From Candidatus Dormiibacterota bacterium (GTDB lineage Bacteria > Chloroflexota > Dormibacteria > Aeolococcales > Bog-877), in the NCBI GenBank assembly GCA_003135035.1, contig PLDE01000082.1:1-5741 (forward strand): 5,741 nt of DNA. Direction: 5' to 3'. The notes under the pieces were generated by a model, which worked only from the letters and a program-made list of their open reading frames with translations, was not told the origin of the DNA and made no database searches. Positions 1-5,377 of the stretch are shown here, one piece after another (positions within the stretch are counted from its first letter, which is position 1; every line of letters begins with the position of its first letter). The position numbers and the translations under genes were made by a program.

Positions 1-265
1 CGGACGCGGTCGCTCCCCCGGAGACGGGCGGCAGGAAGGCCAGCTCATCCCCCTCGGCAATGGAATCACCCCACTCAGCGTATTGGAGGTTGCGGGCAGG
101 GCGGACCGAATCGCGCCAGACGTCCAGTCCCGTGAAGCGGTCGCAGAGGCGTCCCCAGCACGACTCGACCGAATCTCCGCCGAGCAGGTCCAACTCGACG
201 TCGGAGGAGCCGGCGATGTCTCGCAGGGAGGCGAAGAAGCGCACGCGTACCGCCCTGGTCCCCAT
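1..265 (-). CDS. moaD: MoaD-type sulfur carrier, 3' end outside window; possible MoaD-MoaE fusion
   Basis: MoaD is the ubiquitin-fold sulfur carrier of molybdopterin synthase. Its C-terminal Gly-Gly is thiocarboxylated and delivers sulfur for the dithiolene. Seen here: 88 codons with the beta-grasp start VRFFASLRDIAGSS (about residues 7-20) and the C-terminal signature AFLPPVSGG (residues 76-84). The frame does not stop after Gly-Gly; it continues with ATAS into the window edge. A free MoaD ends at GG, so this is either fused to MoaE, as in mycobacterial MoaX, or is a carrier with a tail that must be cleaved. The ATG at 265 directly follows an in-frame TAG; a GTG at 244 with AGGGCGG just upstream is an equally good start. 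The gene begins 26 bp after cofE ends and probably belongs to the same transcript. Alternative: a ThiS/CysO-like carrier. The family call is firm; the exact member is less so. Confidence 0.8.
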   Translation of the reverse strand, partial: MGTRAVRVRFFASLRDIAGSSDVELDLLGGDSVESCWGRLCDRFTGLDVWRDSVRPARNLQYAEWGDSIAEGDELAFLPPVSGGATAS

Positions 266-291
266 CTACCGAGCCTAGCAAGACGCGCCGT

Positions 292-1080
292 TCAGCGACG
301 AAAGATGTCCCGGTCGGGTTGCCGGAGCAGGGGGGCCGAGCCCTCCTCCCGGCCGCTCCAGGTGAGTCCGCGCACGACCGCCAGGGGCAGGCCGTCGACC
401 TTGCCCATGAGCAGCTCGCCCAGAGAGGCGATCTCGTCGGCGGTGCCGATCGTGGAGGCGTGCAGCTCGTATCCCTGGGGATCGTGGAGGCCCCGGTAGT
501 CGCTCAGCGCCGGCATACCGGCGACTCCGATCGCGATGTTGACTGATCCCTCTCGGAAGGGTCGCCCGAAGGTGTCCGAGATCAGCACTCCGAGCGGTCC
601 ACCCGCCGCCAGTGGCAGCCACTGCTGGCGCAGGCGCTCGGCCGATCCGTCGGGATCGAGCGGTAAGCAGGTGATCCAGTCCCCGCCCCCCACGTTGCTG
701 CGGTCAACCCCGGAGTTGGCGCAGACGAGACCGTGCTCGGTCTCGGTGATGAGTACCCCCGACTCGGCTCGGACGACCCTTCGGCTCTCCCGAAGCACCG
801 CCTCCACCATCGCGGGCTCCTGGCCGAGCTCCTGGGCCAGCGCCAGCGCCTCTGGGCCGGGCTCGTAGTCGGTCAGAGAGAAGACCCGACCCTCGGCCTT
901 GGAGACCACCTTGTGAGTCACCACCACAACGTCCCAGGGGCGCAACCCTCCTGACGAAGTGAGTGGCTCCATCGCCAGCTGGCCCAGGTCCGAGCCGCTG
1001 GTCACCTCGGGCATTCCCCCGACCGCCCAGGAGGTGATCGGACCCGCCCGGACGACGGGCCGGTCCAGATCAGCGGCCAA
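292..1080 (-). CDS. cofE: Coenzyme F420-0:L-glutamate ligase (CofE), single-domain
   Basis: CofE uses GTP to attach L-glutamate, and then gamma-linked glutamate, to F420-0 in the cytoplasm, the last steps of F420 synthesis. The 262 residues fit a stand-alone CofE. Visible signatures: an N-terminal strand leading to GGMPEVTSGSDL (about 21-32), VVVVTHKVVSKAEGR (51-65), CANSGVDRSNV (120-130) and SDTFGRPFREG (168-178). D126 and D169 fall where I expect the metal-binding acidic residues. The start is TTG at 1080. No ATG/GTG precedes it in frame for some distance, and the next ATG (codon 23) would delete the conserved first strand. The start overlaps the cofC end by 11 bp and has no clear Shine-Dalgarno, which suggests translation by coupling. 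Unlike mycobacterial FbiB, there is no C-terminal nitroreductase-like domain; the frame ends at QPDRDIFRR. The family assignment is very sure. Confidence 0.96.
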   Translation of the reverse strand: MAADLDRPVVRAGPITSWAVGGMPEVTSGSDLGQLAMEPLTSSGGLRPWDVVVVTHKVVSKAEGRVFSLTDYEPGPEALALAQELGQEPAMVEAVLRESRRVVRAESGVLITETEHGLVCANSGVDRSNVGGGDWITCLPLDPDGSAERLRQQWLPLAAGGPLGVLISDTFGRPFREGSVNIAIGVAGMPALSDYRGLHDPQGYELHASTIGTADEIASLGELLMGKVDGLPLAVVRGLTWSGREEGSAPLLRQPDRDIFRR

Positions 1081-1792
1081 AGTGGGGCTCGAGCAGGGAT
1101 TGATCCATCTCCAGGGCGGCCACCTCGCGGGCCCAGGCGACCACCGGGGGCGCCCCCTCGGAGAGGGGCCACTCCGGGGGAACCAAGTCCTCCGGGCGGT
1201 CGATGTCCCAGGTCAGAGAAGGGAAGTCGAGCAAAGATGCCTGCAGCCCCATCCGGGCGGCCATTTCAAAGTGGAGCCGGAGTGAGTCGGGCCCGAAGGA
1301 GAAGGTGTCCTGGTGGGCAGGATTGACCAACATGCCGTTGGTTCCCGAACCGCCGCGGTCGGGGATGAGGGCCAGCGAGTTGCTGGGCAGATCATCGGCC
1401 AGCTGCCAGAGCCGTCGCAGATCGGCGGACTCCACCTTGGGCAGATCGGCGGCGACGGTGGCCAGAGTGGTCGCGCCGCGCTCCACACACCACGCCTGAC
1501 CTACTCGGACGGCATCACTCTGGCCGCCACCGTAATCCCCGATCGTGGCCAGGCCCAGCCGGCCACAGAGATCGGTCAGCTCGGGATCGTCCCCCACCAC
1601 GACCACCCGGGAAGGTGCCCAGCCCTCGGCGGCACAGCGGACCATCCGCGAGGCGAGGGCCCGGCTGACCAGGTTCCGGACATCGGAGGGGAGCTCGGCC
1701 GCCAGGCGCTGCTTCGCACCGACCGAGCGCTTGACCGGGATCACCAAGAAGCTCACCGGCTCGCTCACAGTCCGAGGCGACCGATCGCTCAT
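1070..1792 (-). CDS. cofC: 2-phospho-L-lactate / phosphoenolpyruvate guanylyltransferase (CofC/FbiD)
   Basis: CofC couples a three-carbon phospho-acid to GTP, giving the guanylylated donor that CofD uses. In mycobacteria (FbiD) the substrate is phosphoenolpyruvate; in archaea it is 2-phospholactate. Which is used here cannot be read from sequence. The 240 residues show the nucleotidyltransferase fold: IPVKRSVGAKQRL (18-30, nucleotide-binding loop), VVVVGDDP (63-70), AADLP (114-118, acidic metal site), PDRGGSGTNGM (144-154), FGPDS (166-170) and WDIDRPEDL (195-203). A tail of about 35 residues follows the last motif. The ATG shares ATGA with the cofD stop (4-bp overlap), which fixes the start and implies translational coupling. 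No good ribosome-binding site is visible inside cofD. The 3' end overlaps cofE by 11 bp. Confidence 0.95.
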   Translation of the reverse strand: MSDRSPRTVSEPVSFLVIPVKRSVGAKQRLAAELPSDVRNLVSRALASRMVRCAAEGWAPSRVVVVGDDPELTDLCGRLGLATIGDYGGGQSDAVRVGQAWCVERGATTLATVAADLPKVESADLRRLWQLADDLPSNSLALIPDRGGSGTNGMLVNPAHQDTFSFGPDSLRLHFEMAARMGLQASLLDFPSLTWDIDRPEDLVPPEWPLSEGAPPVVAWAREVAALEMDQSLLEPHFGR

Positions 1793-2808
1793 GCCAGCTG
1801 AGGAGAGACTGCCACAGACATCGAGGCCGCCTCGAGCACGGCCAGGGCCAGTCGCTCTCTGGCGCTCTGGTCGACCATCATGGTGTCGCAGAGGTGGGGG
1901 CGGACCCCGAGCGCGGCCACCTCCGGCGCCAGTTCCACGTCGACTTGGTCCATCACCAGAGACGAGATGAGGTCGGCGTAAAGCCCAGCCACCCCGACCG
2001 CGCTGGGGGCGGCCCCCAGGCTCTCCAGCATGGCCACGGCCGGCCCCTTGACGGCCTCCCCGCCGACGATCGGGCTGACGGCGATCACCTGGGCCGCCGC
2101 GGCCACCTCAGCCCGCAGCCCGGCCACCGCCAGGATCGGTCCAATCGAGATGACAGGGTTGCTGGGCGCGATCACGACCAGGTCGGCCTCCCTGATCGCC
2201 TCCCGGACCCCGGGGCCGGGCAGGGCCCGCTCGATGCCCCGGAACTCGATGCTGCTGATCTCGGGCTGGCATGCTTCGCGGACCAAATACTCCTGGATGT
2301 GCAGGTCTCGGCCGTCATTCGTGAGCACCCTGGTCGCGACCGGTTGGTCGGTCATCGGCAAGAGGGTGAAGCCCAGCCCGAGCCGGCTGGCCAGCCGCCC
2401 GGTCACCTCGGAGAGCGGCCGGCCCCGGCGGAGCTGCTCGGTGCGCCAGACGTGGGTGGCCAGGTCGCGATCACCGAGCTGGAACCAGGTGTCGTCACCA
2501 AGGCGGCTGAATTGCTCGGCCGCAGCCCAGGTCTCCCCTCTCAGCCCCCAGCCCCTCTCCCAATCCCCGAGCCCGGCCAGGGAGTAGCTGACGGTGTCAA
2601 GGTCGGGGCTCACGTGCAGGCCGTGGACGGTGAAGTCGTCGCCAGTGTTACCGATCACCGTCAGCTGAGATTCCGGGGCGACCGCCACCAAGCCTGCCAG
2701 GAAGCGCGCCGCGCCCACCCCCCCGGCCAGCACCACCAACTTGCTCTGAGCGCCCGCCAGGGCTTCTCCGCGTCCGCCCTTGGGGCGTCTCCCGGCCCCC
2801 GGGTTCAT
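1789..2808 (-). CDS. cofD: Fo: phospholactyl/phosphoenolpyruvyl transferase (CofD/FbiA)
   Basis: CofD moves the phospholactyl or phosphoenolpyruvyl group from the CofC product onto Fo, giving F420-0 or dehydro-F420-0 and GMP. The 339 residues carry the family landmarks: VVLAGGVGAARFL (25-37, Fo/nucleotide loop, with Ala at a position I remember as Gly in mycobacterial FbiA), NTGDD (54-58), SPDLDT (67-72), GWGLRGETW (86-94), LGDRDLATH (111-119), APSNPVISIGPIL (214-226) and SPIVGG (245-250). The first 22 residues are a basic, Gly-rich extension before the core strand. The ATG at 2808 is the only in-frame start before the core, apart from a TTG at codon 24. It lacks a Shine-Dalgarno; its ATGA overlaps the stop of a possible 8-codon mini-ORF. 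The first gene of the overlapping cofD-C-E set, 58 bp after the membrane-protein gene. Confidence 0.96.
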   Translation of the reverse strand: MNPGAGRRPKGGRGEALAGAQSKLVVLAGGVGAARFLAGLVAVAPESQLTVIGNTGDDFTVHGLHVSPDLDTVSYSLAGLGDWERGWGLRGETWAAAEQFSRLGDDTWFQLGDRDLATHVWRTEQLRRGRPLSEVTGRLASRLGLGFTLLPMTDQPVATRVLTNDGRDLHIQEYLVREACQPEISSIEFRGIERALPGPGVREAIREADLVVIAPSNPVISIGPILAVAGLRAEVAAAAQVIAVSPIVGGEAVKGPAVAMLESLGAAPSAVGVAGLYADLISSLVMDQVDVELAPEVAALGVRPHLCDTMMVDQSARERLALAVLEAASMSVAVSPQLA

Positions 2809-2866
2809 CCGCGGATGTCGACTCTGAGCATGCCGGGCCGCCCTTGGTCGCCCGCCATCTGGGGAA

Positions 2867-3229
2867 TCAGGCGACTGCCAGGGCGCGAAAGGTGAGCCCG
2901 GCGAAGAGCAGGGAACCCAGTCCCAGGTAGATGGCCTCGTGGCGACCCTGGCTGCGCGAGCTGAGAATCCAGGCGACCGGCAGGCAGAGGGCGCTCAGGG
3001 CGCCATACATGATGTGCAGGAAGAAGTTGCTCGGCCGCCGCCCCTCGGCCAGGAGGAGCAGACCAAGGATGTCCTGAATCAGGACCAGCCCCCAGCAGAG
3101 GATAAGAAAGGCTCGCACCCCTCCGGACGGGGATCCCTGGCGGCGGAGGTCGATGAAGCACCAAGCGGCACCAACTAATCCCAGCAGGATCAGGACTACC
3201 GCGAACTTCTCGTGGAGGCTGAAGATCAT
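2867..3229 (-). CDS. Small four-helix integral membrane protein, function unknown
   Basis: I do not recognise the family. The 120-residue product is almost wholly membrane-embedded. Hydrophobic segments lie at about 8-27, 38-60, 68-90 and 98-117, separated by short polar loops: DLRRQGSPSGG (27-37), AEGRRPS (61-67) and SSRSQGRHE (90-98). There is no signal peptide and no soluble domain. By the positive-inside rule, Arg28, Arg29, Arg92 and Arg96 place the loop after helix 1 and the loop between helices 3 and 4 on the cytoplasmic side, so both termini would be outside. Histidines at 6 and 72 sit near helix ends and could bind a ligand, but nothing proves this. The gene starts 27 bp after the erpA stop without a clear Shine-Dalgarno and probably shares the erpA transcript. 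It precedes cofD by 58 bp. The coding call rests on the coherent hydrophobic pattern and the close packing. Confidence 0.75.
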   Translation of the reverse strand: MIFSLHEKFAVVLILLGLVGAAWCFIDLRRQGSPSGGVRAFLILCWGLVLIQDILGLLLLAEGRRPSNFFLHIMYGALSALCLPVAWILSSRSQGRHEAIYLGLGSLLFAGLTFRALAVA

Positions 3230-3256
3230 GCCGGGCGCACCCGGTGCGAGATCAGA

Positions 3257-3619
3257 TCAGCCGGCGCTACAGGACTTGGCGGCTCCCGCCTCGTCCCCGG
3301 CGTCGAAGGAAGAGCCGCAGGAACAGGTCTTGACGGCGTTGGGATTGTGGACCGTGAAGCCGCCCCCCATGAGGCTGTCCACGTAGTCGATCTCGGCGCC
3401 TTCCAGGTAGGTGGCGCTGTAGGGGTCTACGAACACCTTGACCCCGCTCTGCTCGACCACCTCGTCATCGGAGGCGGGCGCATCGTCGAAGCCCATGCCG
3501 TAGCTGAATCCGGAGCAGCCGCCCGGGCTTACGTAGACGCGCAGTCCCATGGTCGGGTGCTCTTGCTCGTCGAGCAGGTTCTTCAGTTGCGAGAGGGCTT
3601 TATCAGAGACCGTGATCAT
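3257..3619 (-). CDS. erpA: A-type iron-sulfur carrier/insertion protein (ErpA/IscA/SufA family)
   Basis: A-type carriers accept [2Fe-2S]/[4Fe-4S] clusters from the assembly scaffold and hand them to apo-enzymes in the cytosol. The 120 residues show the full HesB/IscA pattern: MITVSDKALSQLKNLL at the N-terminus, LRVYVSPGGCSGFSYGMGFDD (about 26-46) with Cys35, VFVDPYSATYLEGAEIDYVDS (62-82), GGGFTVHNPNA (85-95) and CSCGSSF (99-105) with Cys99 and Cys101. The three conserved cluster-binding cysteines are present. A 15-residue Ala/Gly-rich tail with an extra Cys117 extends past the usual end. The start is supported by a strong Shine-Dalgarno eight bases upstream. It follows a 150-bp gap after thyX and probably begins a new transcript that includes the membrane protein and perhaps the F420 genes. 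ErpA, IscA and SufA cannot be told apart here; no other suf/isc genes are in view. Confidence 0.93.
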   Translation of the reverse strand: MITVSDKALSQLKNLLDEQEHPTMGLRVYVSPGGCSGFSYGMGFDDAPASDDEVVEQSGVKVFVDPYSATYLEGAEIDYVDSLMGGGFTVHNPNAVKTCSCGSSFDAGDEAGAAKSCSAG

Positions 3620-3626
3620 GTGGTGT

Positions 3627-3635
3627 TCCCTTCCT
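3627..3635 (-). promoter_or_regulatory. Strong Shine-Dalgarno for the Fe-S carrier gene
   Basis: On the minus strand AGGAAGGGA lies just upstream of the erpA ATG, with eight bases between the GGG and the start codon. It is the clearest ribosome-binding site in the window. It fixes the start at 3619 and suggests that this gene is initiated independently rather than by coupling to thyX. Confidence 0.75.
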
Positions 3636-3661
3636 AGGGTGGTGGTTGGTCCGCCTCCTTC

Positions 3662-3667
3662 ATCCTA
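3662..3667 (-). promoter_or_regulatory. Candidate -10 element in the thyX-erpA gap
   Basis: Minus-strand TAGGAT fits the TANNNT pattern of a housekeeping -10 box. It would start a transcript about 35 bases before the erpA ATG, which suits the Shine-Dalgarno. The -35 side is weak: GCGACT at 3686-3691 keeps only the GAC core, at 18-bp spacing. The main support is that this is the longest non-coding gap in the window. Treat it as a candidate only. Confidence 0.25.
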
Positions 3668-3748
3668 CCCGATCGCGCGCCTTCTAGTCGCGCCCTCGGT
3701 GAGATCGCGGCCAACTTGGAGAAGAGCGCAGCCGGCGAGACCAGCTCC

Positions 3749-3761
3749 GAGACCGTGATCA
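3749..3761. repeat. 13-bp direct repeat of the erpA start region
   Basis: GAGACCGTGATCA occurs here and again, identical and in the same orientation, at 3606-3618, where it covers most of the first five codons of erpA on the minus strand. The two copies are 143 bp apart; this one lies just after the thyX stop. Similarity drops off immediately on both sides. A third partial copy of GAGACC is at 3737-3742. The core TGATCA is palindromic, so a protein-binding site is conceivable. Chance cannot be excluded. Confidence 0.4.
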
Positions 3762-3769
3762 GAGAATCC

Positions 3770-4558
3770 CTAGACCTTCCGGTACTTGGGCGTCCAACTG
3801 CCATCTTGGGCCCGCTGGAAGTCCTGGAAGACTCCCGAGGACTCCTCGACCATGATCTCGCCGATCCGGCCGAAGATGACCCGCAGTTCCTCCTCGGCTC
3901 CGGGATCGGTACGCATCTCCACCACATGACGCAGGGTGCGCAGGTTCATGGGCATGATCAAGCCGGTGCTGACCCCGATGGGAGCCAGTCGACGAAGCGC
4001 AGACGTGACCTCCTTCTTGACGTGGAAGGGAATCCCCTGATCATCGATGTGGAGCGCCTGGGCGGCGCTCACCTGAAACTCCTCCAGCTTCTCGACCAGT
4101 TCGATGCACTGCTGTTTGAGCGGCTCCAGGGCGGGCGGGACCCGAAAGCCGATGTCCACCAGTCGGACGTAGCGCAGGCTCTCCTGGCTGTAGGCAGCGC
4201 CGGCTCGGTGGCGGACGATCTCGTGGGTCGCCACCCGGCTCACGTTGTGCAGGGCGAAGGTGTAGCCGGCGTGTTCGAGGACGCTGCCGTGGGCACTGCT
4301 CAGGATGTTTTCCAGGTAAACCCGGGGGTCGGCCCTGACCCTGGTCACGTTGGCGTTGAGGCCGGGTTCCCAGCTTCGGTAACAGGCCCGGCCGGCGAAC
4401 TCGACCAGGAGTTCCCCCTGATTGGGCTTGCCACCGGTCTCGGCGAGCCGGCGGTCGAGCCAGGTCTCCCCGCCCACCTCGGCCAGATAGCCGCGCATGG
4501 CGTCAAGGTCGAGCGCCGGGCGGGCGATCAGAAAGATGCTCGGGGTGGTCTCACGCAT
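3770..4558 (-). CDS. thyX: FAD-dependent thymidylate synthase (ThyX)
   Basis: ThyX makes dTMP from dUMP using methylene-tetrahydrofolate as carbon source and FAD/NADPH as reductant, replacing ThyA. The 262-residue product has the family core: FAGRACYRSW (54-63), SSAHGSVLEHAGYTFAL (87-103), the flavin/dUMP signature EIVRHRAGAAYSQESLRYVR (113-132) and PMNLRTLRHVVEMR (203-216). The classical signature is RHR-x7-S; here four residues rather than three separate RHR from YSQ, giving RHR-x8-S, while the arginines and the SQxS part remain. The length is near that of actinobacterial ThyX. The ATG at 4558 has only a distant GGAG; the next in-frame ATG is at codon 21. It starts 30 bp after the hemQ stop, so the two are probably co-transcribed. 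No thyA is in view. The family call is sure. Confidence 0.95.
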   Translation of the reverse strand: MRETTPSIFLIARPALDLDAMRGYLAEVGGETWLDRRLAETGGKPNQGELLVEFAGRACYRSWEPGLNANVTRVRADPRVYLENILSSAHGSVLEHAGYTFALHNVSRVATHEIVRHRAGAAYSQESLRYVRLVDIGFRVPPALEPLKQQCIELVEKLEEFQVSAAQALHIDDQGIPFHVKKEVTSALRRLAPIGVSTGLIMPMNLRTLRHVVEMRTDPGAEEELRVIFGRIGEIMVEESSGVFQDFQRAQDGSWTPKYRKV

Positions 4559-4588
4559 AAAGAGGTGGTCTCCGCTGAGATGGATTGC

Positions 4589-5353
4589 TCAGCCGAGCGA
4601 CTCCAGCATCTCTTTGGTCTCCGTCCTGATGCAGGTGAAGCTGGGCACGTCCCGGGCGGTGTAGGAAGAGGCCTCGGTATCCCGGAGCACCTGCACACAG
4701 TCCAGGAAGTCAGCGGCACTGTCGGTCTCGAAGGCGACCACGAACTCCTGGTCGTCCAGACCGAAGGAGTAGGTGGTGTTGATCTTGACGCTGGGGAACT
4801 CATGGCCGACCCGGATGTGCTCCTCCATCATGCGCTGCCGTTCCTCGGCCGGCAGCGCCCACCAGGCCCGGTTCTTGATGAAGGGGTAGACGAAGAGGAA
4901 GCGCCGGCTGCCGGGGGCCAGGACCAGCCGGTCCCGGCCCCCAGCACCGCTGTTGGGGTGGTCGACGTCGACATAGATCGAACGCTTGGTCATCGAGGTG
5001 TAGCTGTGCGGGCAGGTGAGATAGCCGGCCAGAGCGGTGCGGTTGAGGTCGGCGAACAGCCCTTGCAGACGCTCCGCCTCCTCGCTGACGGCCCAGATCA
5101 TGAAGTCGACGTCTCCCCGGGTGCCGACCAGGGTGTAGGTCCGCACCAGCATCTTGGCGGTGTGATCGACGAGAACCGCCGCCAGCTCCCGGCGCTGCCG
5201 GGCTTTCTCCTCGGGATCGAGCCGGCGCCACTCCGGCATCACCCGGTAGAAGGCGAAACGAACCAGCTGCCGAGCTCCCGGCTTGGTGGCGTCACGGACC
5301 CGCACCGGGCCGACCTGCTGGCGGCTACGCGTCGTGGTCGAGGTTTCGCTCAC
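4589..5353 (-). CDS. hemQ: Coproheme decarboxylase (HemQ/ChdC), chlorite dismutase-like family
   Basis: HemQ/ChdC decarboxylates two propionates of coproheme with peroxide to give heme b, the last step of the coproporphyrin-dependent heme pathway of Gram-positive bacteria. The 254 residues show the two-repeat chlorite-dismutase-like fold. Key places: VRTYTLVGTRGDVDFMIW (70-87), FLFVYPFIKNR (152-162) with Tyr156 where the catalytic tyrosine is expected, RMMEEHIRVGHEFP (174-187) with His179 as the likely proximal heme ligand, and NTTYSFGLDDQEFVVAFE (192-209). By spacing from His179, Asn192 occupies the place of the distal arginine of true chlorite dismutases, which argues for decarboxylase. The start is GTG at 5353, preceded by GGGAG at about 10 bases, the longest frame available; the first 25 or so residues are polar and not conserved. 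It lies 24 bp after the small CxxC gene and 30 bp before thyX. Confidence 0.9.
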   Translation of the reverse strand: MSETSTTTRSRQQVGPVRVRDATKPGARQLVRFAFYRVMPEWRRLDPEEKARQRRELAAVLVDHTAKMLVRTYTLVGTRGDVDFMIWAVSEEAERLQGLFADLNRTALAGYLTCPHSYTSMTKRSIYVDVDHPNSGAGGRDRLVLAPGSRRFLFVYPFIKNRAWWALPAEERQRMMEEHIRVGHEFPSVKINTTYSFGLDDQEFVVAFETDSAADFLDCVQVLRDTEASSYTARDVPSFTCIRTETKEMLESLG

Positions 5354-5377
5354 TGGCGAGATGCTCCCATCTAGGTC

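Noticed and set aside
1894..2895. 333-codon open frame on the plus strand
   Set aside because: Antisense to cofD. The product is rich in Arg, Gly, His and Pro with no motif; a GC-driven shadow frame.
2805..3164. 119-codon minus-strand frame overlapping the membrane-protein gene
   Set aside because: Its sequence is Pro/Arg/Gly-rich without pattern, whereas the other frame (2867-3229) gives four clean hydrophobic helices. Only its last 8 codons are discussed, as a possible mini-ORF.
3634..3663. 9-codon leader peptide (MKEADQPPP) just before erpA
   Set aside because: Its ATG overlaps the candidate -10 box, so it would not be in that transcript, and it has no spaced Shine-Dalgarno. Its proline run is mildly suggestive but unsupported.
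3720..3769. Rho-independent terminator after thyX
   Set aside because: Only weak inverted matches (GAGC/GCTC with a long loop) and no following T-run on the minus strand.
4589..5353. Chlorite dismutase for chlorite detoxification
   Set aside because: The expected distal arginine is replaced by Asn192, Tyr156 is in place for decarboxylation, and the neighbourhood holds no perchlorate or chlorite genes.
3716..5374. 552-codon open frame on the plus strand
   Set aside because: It lies exactly antisense to thyX and hemQ, both of which carry unmistakable family motifs. Its product is a Val/Gly/Asp/His-rich sequence with no recognisable domain, as expected for a shadow frame in GC-rich DNA.
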